Origin: Strix aluco
Taxonomy: Eukaryota > Chordata > Aves > Strigiformes > Strigidae
Assembly (NCBI RefSeq): GCF_031877795.1
Contig: NC_133970.1
Location: forward strand, 49,110,828 to 49,174,827
Direction of reading: 5' to 3'
DNA length: 64,000 nt
Position 1 is the first letter of the stretch. Each line of letters starts with the position of its first letter. A program made the translations under genes and the position numbers. Below the pieces are notes generated by a model that was not told the origin of the DNA, ran no database searches, and was given only the letters and a program-made list of their open reading frames with translations. This document shows positions 59,432 to 64,000 of the stretch, one piece after another.

Positions 59432-59816
59432 TGTGCCGACGCGGAAGTCTCGGACACAACTTAGACGACCAATGTGATCAAGTTGATGCCCCTTTATTAA
59501 AGGTTACACAGCAATTTATACTCTACCTCAAACTTCACGCGCCGCTATCTTATTGCTAATAGGCTAAAGCTACTTGTTCACACGCCCTTTTGCCCCCTAT
59601 GATTGGTCCTGGTGTGGCGTCCACGCGCTGCTCTCCCCCCAGGTAGACCCCCTGTTTTCGACATTCCAACATCTTTATCTCTTGGGAAGGAATGTAGTTT
59701 CTCAGGCCGTCTCGGCCTTGTTTTTGTCCTTGAACACAGCTGCAGCTTGTTGTTACAGTGAGGCCCCTCGGTTTGGATCGCTCATAATATGTCCGTTATT
59801 TTCCAGCCATTCCACA
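59432..59816 (-). mobile_element. Solo ERV LTR, 385 bp, with 4-bp target duplication
   Basis: TGTGCCGACGCGG ... CATTCCACA, flanked by ATGT (59428-59431 and 59817-59820). AATAAA on the minus strand (complement of 59493-59498, CCTTTATTAAAGG) sets the orientation. CpG content is high for this region, suggesting relative youth. A 4-bp duplication is typical of gammaretrovirus-like (class I) integrases. That is an inference from length only. Confidence 0.78.
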
Positions 59817-60158
59817 ATGTTGTATGCTCACAACCAGGGAAACTCATTCTTGTGCACTTAAATGGTGTCTAGCTTTATGCTGGCCAGCTGTACAGAGATT
59901 AATTTTATCTACTGAATATATAAAAAAAAAATTAAGGAGTGATTTCCAAAGGGTATGTAGTGCAAGTGGAAATTGTGTTGCCTTGGAATTGTTTAGAGAA
60001 CAGCTTCAGCCCCAGCATGACTTGATACAACTTTCTAAAGCTGGATGAATAAGATTTGGGTTTCTGTCAAAGCAAGGGGCCACATTTTCCCTTACACCTG
60101 TCAGGGTGCTGCTCTGCTTCCTCCTCTTCCTGCATGAGTGACATCGGGTTTGCCTATC

Positions 60159-60798
60159 TGTTTTGCTGATTAGGGATATCAATTAAACTCAGACACCAGA
60201 GTGAAAAGAGCAGGCGTATTTTACTAGAAATAACTAAATAATATAACAGAATAATACAGAAAACATACCGTAAGAAAAGACAGAATAGTGCACTTAAACA
60301 AATAGGAAAATACAGGGTAATGCATCAAATCATTGCTACCTGAGAGAGAGAGAATAGTGATTAAGAAAGATCCATCACCACTTGCATACTTTACCATCAT
60401 CCAGATCCGCAGTCACTGGGCAGCCCCGGTTACAGCGAGGATTTGCAGAGACTGTCCCGGCAAGTGGGAAATCCTACGCGGTGCATCCACCGGTAGGTGA
60501 GTCTTCCAAAGTCGCTGTGAGCGGGTCCAGCCTTATATACCCAAAAATCAGCAAGCCAGAATAGCTGGCACCTTTGTTTTGAGTGGAAATATCTGGTTTC
60601 CATCTCACATTAGGTTCCCCCCAGAGCCTGGCCAGGGCTCAAGGGAGAAACTAAGGGAGTTTCTCTGCTTATCTGATCGGATTATGCGCAAGGTCTCACA
60701 TCAGGCCTCAAGGACAGACACCTGTCTCCATGACTCTTATTCTATTCACATCCAAAGGAAGGGAAAGATACATTCAAGATAGCTCCATCCTCCATGCA
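60159..60798 (-). mobile_element. ERV LTR (family B), minus copy
   Basis: Inverted counterpart of 41190-42300. Plus-strand start TGTTTTGCTGATTAGG, TATA box on the minus strand (complement of CTTATATA, 60532-60539), end CCTCCATGCA (60798), so on the minus strand it runs TGCATGGAGG ... CAGCAAAACA. No target duplication. The DNA on its upstream side (60799-61340) could be provirus interior. Confidence 0.8.
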
Positions 60799-61400
60799 GA
60801 TTTCATTAGGGATTACATACTGAGTTAACAGTTTCGGTTCAGGGCCTGTTGCTCAGGCTTCAACACTTCCACCGTTTACATCAGAATAGGTGGTTTGTTA
60901 TAACTCAGTATAATACCTGTTAGCACAATGGTTATCAGTTCTAAAATATACAGGATTCATCTATAGGTCAACTCTGGCTTGGGCCTGTTGTCCAAGCCTT
61001 AGCACTTCAATATCAAATAAATAATACATCTGTAAACTTGTCTTCAAGTCACAGTCATTCATGGTGTTATGCAGGCTGTTGATTTTAAGACCTATGTCTT
61101 CCTACAGAGACAACCTGCCAAGCCAAGGCTGTATATGGGCTGGCCCAGCTTGCAGGTCCCTGAGGAGGTTTGCTGGGCTCTGTAACAGGGGTCATGTTTG
61201 TCCTCCTCTGTGAATAAGACACAACTCTGTGGACTCCCTATACCATGTCTGAAGGGGGCCCAATAATGCCAGCCGCACTCATATGGCTGCTGGCTAATGA
61301 CCTATAACTGGCATGTCATCAAAAGGAATATGACATCGTCCCTCAGCTGTTTTTTCTCAAGAGACATTGGTCACTAATAGTGTCGAGATTCAGGACAAAA
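60799..61400 (-). other. Possible ERV interior (env-like remnant)
   Basis: On the minus strand 61050-61330 reads with few stops and a cysteine-rich pattern (YECGWH, KHDPCYRAQ, SSGTCKLG). This could be an eroded envelope glycoprotein preceding a 3' LTR. No diagnostic fusion-peptide or CWLC-type motif is visible. A diverged pair, CAGGGCCTGTTGCTCAGGC (60840) and TTGGGCCTGTTGTCCAAGC (60973), lies between it and the LTR. Tentative. Confidence 0.3.
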
Positions 61401-61784
61401 GGATGTGAAAAACAAAAGGTCTATATAGATCTTCCTGAACTGTACTCCACCAAAGCTATATTTATCTTTCTTATTTATGGATTGAAGCTATTTTTTTTCC
61501 TTTCTTATTGATTTAAATGCTCATTAAGGGAAAGTTCTTTCAAACACAGACCCAAAGGATTATTTTTCTACAATTTGACCCCTTAAATGGTTAGCCTCAA
61601 CTAAGTATAAGCATGAAGGAATAACAGCCCTTGAACTGTCAGTCAGTTATAACTCTAGGACTGACCTGCCAGTGCTAATGTTACCTTTTAATTTGTTTCT
61701 ACCTCAGAATAAAACCTATTGCTGCATCTGAGAGTGGATTCAAACTTTTTTTTCGTGTGTGCTTATGAAAAAATGGTGAATGAC

Positions 61785-62052
61785 ACTTCGCCGCTCGCGG
61801 GGCGATCGCAGCCCCGCGCAGGCTACTTGCACGCCCACGGAGCCCGCTCGCACCCGGCCCGGCTCTCGCTGGTCTCTATGGAGACGCCTCCACCGGGAGG
61901 GGGGAGCGTGGAGTCCCGCCCTCGCTGGTGCCGCCCAGGCTGGCGGCTTGGCGCATGTGCGAGATCAGGTTGCGCCGTTACGGTGCTGCGTTGTATCTTC
62001 TCTCTCTGTGTTGCTAGGGTTTAGTCTGCGTTGTTTCTCTAGCAGCTCTGTC
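61785..62052 (+). promoter_or_regulatory. TBCA: TBCA CpG-rich promoter and 5' UTR
   Basis: An abrupt change from AT-rich DNA to a CpG island that runs from about 61785 to 62430 across exon 1. No TATA box is seen. Candidate sites are GCGCATGTGCG (61951-61961), one base off the palindromic NRF-1 core, GTCTCTATGGAGAC (61871-61884), resembling an RFX-type motif, and GTCCCGCCCTCG (GC box). The pyrimidine-rich CTTCTCTCTCTG near 61998 could surround the transcription start. Confidence 0.65.
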
Positions 62053-62105
62053 ATGGCCGAACTGCGTTTGAGGCAGATCAAGATCAAGACCGGCGTCGTA
62101 AGGAG
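62053..62105 (+). CDS. TBCA: TBCA exon 1 (tubulin-folding cofactor A)
   Basis: Encodes MAELRLRQIKIKTGVVR plus two bases of the next codon, then the donor AG|GTGAAT. The RQIKIKTGVV core is the characteristic N-terminus of cofactor A, a small cytosolic three-helix chaperone that holds beta-tubulin monomers in the tubulin folding pathway. The start is in good context (G at -3, G at +4). The usual exon 1 also ends within this codon as I recall. The in-frame TGA at 62107 lies in the intron, so it is not a truncation. The remaining exons (about 90 residues) lie beyond the window. An 18-G run follows 16 nt into the intron. Confidence 0.9.
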
Positions 62106-62121
62106 GTGAATGTGTGCGCGC

Positions 62122-62139
62122 GGGGGGGGGGGGGGGGGG
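62122..62139 (+). repeat. Poly-G run of 18 after the TBCA donor
   Basis: G18 on the coding strand, beginning 16 nt inside intron 1. It has G-quadruplex potential. Confidence 0.9.
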
Positions 62140-62699
62140 AAGCAGAAGCAGTTGGGAGAGGTTGAAGGTGGTCCTGCCGCTCCCGAGGGGGCGAGCGGAG
62201 AGCGGGAATGGTCTCGGCCCTGCTGGAGGCTCTGAGGCCAGGCCCCGTCGCCCTAAGCGGGGAGGGGACTCTGCTACCGCCGCGGCCTCCGGGGGCTCCG
62301 CTGGGCCGAGTGGAGGAGCTGCGAGCGGGGCTTCGTGCGCTGCCGGCCGTGCCTGCTGCGGGGTCTGGGAGTTGTTGCGCTGGGGCGGAGCTGCCGAGGT
62401 GTGCTGGAGGGTGGCCGTGGCCGCCGGTTTAAAACTGGTAATGTTAAATAGTCCGGATGTTAAATAGTCCAGTTTTGTACAATCAACTTTCTATTATGAC
62501 TTAATTAAATTCAGTTAGTAAAAGACTAACAGTAGAATGTATATACTTTTTAATACTTGATTAGCTTTTAAGGATTGGACTTCAAGACTAGAACAGTAAA
62601 ATGGATACAGGTTTATCATTATGCTAGATAAGGATGTTATAGACTATCTTGCCAAAATGATGCAAGTTAGGACAAATTAAATTTCAATTATTTATTTTA

Positions 62700-62960
62700 G
62701 CAAGCGGCAATAAGCAAAACAGCGCTGGGCGGCCGGGGAGTCCCTGCTCCACCAACGGCGCGCACCCACTTCCCGAGGGTCCGTCTTTTTTATATCCTCC
62801 GCCTTCCGTTATCGGGTCTCTCTGAGAGGTGTATCCTGCGTCTGCGCACTTTGCAGCTAGGGGGTCGCTCCATCCGGGTCTTCCTCACGTCACCAGCTTC
62901 TCGTATTTCCTACTTTCCTGAGAGTGGCTCACAAAGTCTTTGTTTATATCTTACAGAATA
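62700..62960 (-). mobile_element. LTR-like GC-rich insertion in TBCA intron 1
   Basis: A CpG-rich block (CGCTGGGCGGCCGGGG, CAACGGCGCGCACCC) in AT-rich intron, with a minus-strand TATA-like element (complement of TTTTTTATATCC near 62790) and a CAATAAGCAAAA end. This composition is that of avian ERV LTRs. Ends and target duplication are not identified. Confidence 0.45.
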
Positions 62961-62970
62961 TAGACACTAC

Positions 62971-62972
62971 CC

Positions 62973-63005
<33 letters not shown>

Positions 63006-63060
63006 CTTCTTCCCTTTGTCTTTCTCCCCTTTGTCCTTCTTCCCTTTCTCCCTCTTTTCA
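62971..63060 (+). repeat. T29 run and 90-nt pyrimidine tract ending in CAG
   Basis: T29 at 62977-63005, followed by almost pure C/T to CTCTTTTCAG at 63060. It looks like a strong 3' splice-site sequence. I see no exon behind it. Confidence 0.8.
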
Positions 63061-63711
63061 GTCTTTTGCCTAGTAGGAGTCCTTGCTTCAGCATTTCAAC
63101 TTAGATAAGCACTTACAGTCAGTTAGTCGTTACACAGTGTAATAGTTAAGATTAAGCTTAGGCCAACATAGTTTATGGAATAACATGTCACGAGCTCCCA
63201 GTATCTTCAATGGAATTTGATGAACAAACAGTTTACTGTCTATCACAAAGGACACTTTGAGTTCTCAAAAAAACCCCAAACCACCCCAAAATCTCAAAAT
63301 GGGGAGCAGTTCTCAAGTACTGCTACAAGCAAGAAATTGATTATATGATTCTAAGGTCCTGTTTCCTGGCACTGTGCAGGGCATGCAAATCATGAACTTG
63401 TGTGTTATTTTTAAGCCAGAAAGTTTTAGTGTGGTCTGACTGAGCAGCTTTGTGACTGCTTGCTTTGGGTCCCTTTCATGACCTGTGTTATGGTTACTGG
63501 CTTTGCTGGACGGGAATGTTGTAAATGTTCTCCTTGCATTTGTAAGCAAGTGGATGGTGGTTTGTGTCAGTTTTTGTAGACAAAGTATTCTGAGGTGTGG
63601 CAAAACTAGATTTACTTAGGTTAACATTTTTTTCAGTCTCTGTATTCTTTCTGTCAGCCAAAAGTATAACTTATTGGTGTCTAGATACTTTTGAGAAAAC
63701 TGTTGTATCTA

Positions 63712-64000
63712 TATATTAGGCTTACATGGCAAGGTTTTGGTAGCGGGGGTGGGGGCTACAGGGGTGGCTTCTGTGAGAAGCTGCCAGAAGTTGCCCCCTT
63801 GTCCGACAGAGCCAGTGCCAGCTGGCTCCGAGATGGACCCACCACTGGCCAAGGCCGAGCCCACCAGCAACGGTGGTAGCGCCTCTGGGAGACCATATTT
63901 GAGAAGGAGAAAAAACTGCTGCGCAACTGCAGCTGGAGAGAGGAGTGAGAATGTGTGAGAGCAACAACCCTGCAGGCACCCAGGGCAGGGCAGAAGGAGG
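63712..64000 (+). mobile_element. ERV LTR (family C), plus copy, cut by window end
   Basis: Starts near TATATTAGGCTTACATGGC, matching the family C start (TGTATTGGGTTTACATGGC), and continues GGCAAGGTTTTGGTAGC. It closely matches the complement of 44300-44593. It is sense with respect to TBCA. The rest lies beyond 64000. Confidence 0.85.

Larger units (their letters stand above)
62106..64000 (+). other. TBCA: TBCA intron 1, start
   Basis: The first 330 bp are still CpG island. AT-rich DNA follows to 62699, then an LTR-like GC-rich block, a T29 run with a long pyrimidine tract (62971-63059), and from 63712 an LTR of family C in sense orientation. ORFs of up to 117 codons in the CpG island are compositional artefacts. 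Confidence 0.6.

Noticed and set aside
62053-62109. TBCA as a pseudogene because a TGA follows after 18 codons
   Set aside because: The TGA is in intron sequence. A good donor (AG|GTGAAT) precedes it at the position expected for TBCA exon 1, and the promoter is an intact CpG island.
61719-62467. ORFs of 74-117 codons around TBCA exon 1
   Set aside because: CpG-island composition leaves many frames open. No coding signature other than the TBCA N-terminus.

Overview
The window looks like a bird chromosome. Four fragments of CR1, the avian LINE, are present, along with many solo LTRs and broken proviruses of endogenous retroviruses (ERVs). The exons are small, have GT-AG junctions and lie far apart in AT-rich DNA. 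There are no bacterial features. The species cannot be named. Both genes recognised are Z-linked in birds as far as I recall, so a Z position (or a W gametolog) is likely.

Gene 1 (1-35930, + strand) is the 3' part of ADAMTS6, a secreted ADAMTS-family metalloprotease. Six coding exons (1566-1704, 12718-12847, 16323-16527, 23761-23937, 25148-25304, 35821-35930) join in frame to 918 nt, or 305 residues plus a stop. They encode the end of the spacer, the C-terminal thrombospondin type-1 repeats and the PLAC domain. Metalloprotease exons lie upstream of the window. The 3' UTR starts at 35931 and its end is uncertain; a solo LTR at 37401-37731 may sit inside it.

Gene 2 (62053 onward, + strand) is exon 1 of TBCA, tubulin-folding cofactor A. 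It has a CpG-rich promoter at about 61785-62052 and continues beyond the window.

The introns and the 26 kb between the genes hold the repeats. CR1 copies lie at 4932-6383, 22431-22735, 32989-35085 and 53093-53998, all on the minus strand. Solo or isolated LTRs lie at 5337-5863 (nested in CR1), 16820-17642, 18427-19422, 37401-37731, 41226-41706 (nested in another LTR), 41190-42300, 43540-44593, 53999-54881, 57593-57998, 59432-59816, 60159-60798, 62700-62960 and 63712-64000. Two broken proviruses are present: a minus-strand one at 26170-28770 with a gag region joined to an integrase-like region, and a plus-strand one at 49862-53092 with an LTR, a lysine-tRNA primer site, gag, protease and the start of RT. 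LTR-derived DNA makes up roughly a fifth of the window by my addition.

Two observations stand out. First, a 1006-bp block (18315-19320 and 43428-44433) is almost identical at two places 25 kb apart, and it includes about 111 bp of flank outside the LTR. Second, the gag remnant carries four tandem 39-nt units, each presenting a TQT or VQI triplet at an exact 13-residue spacing, which resembles a multivalent dynein light chain (LC8) binding array.
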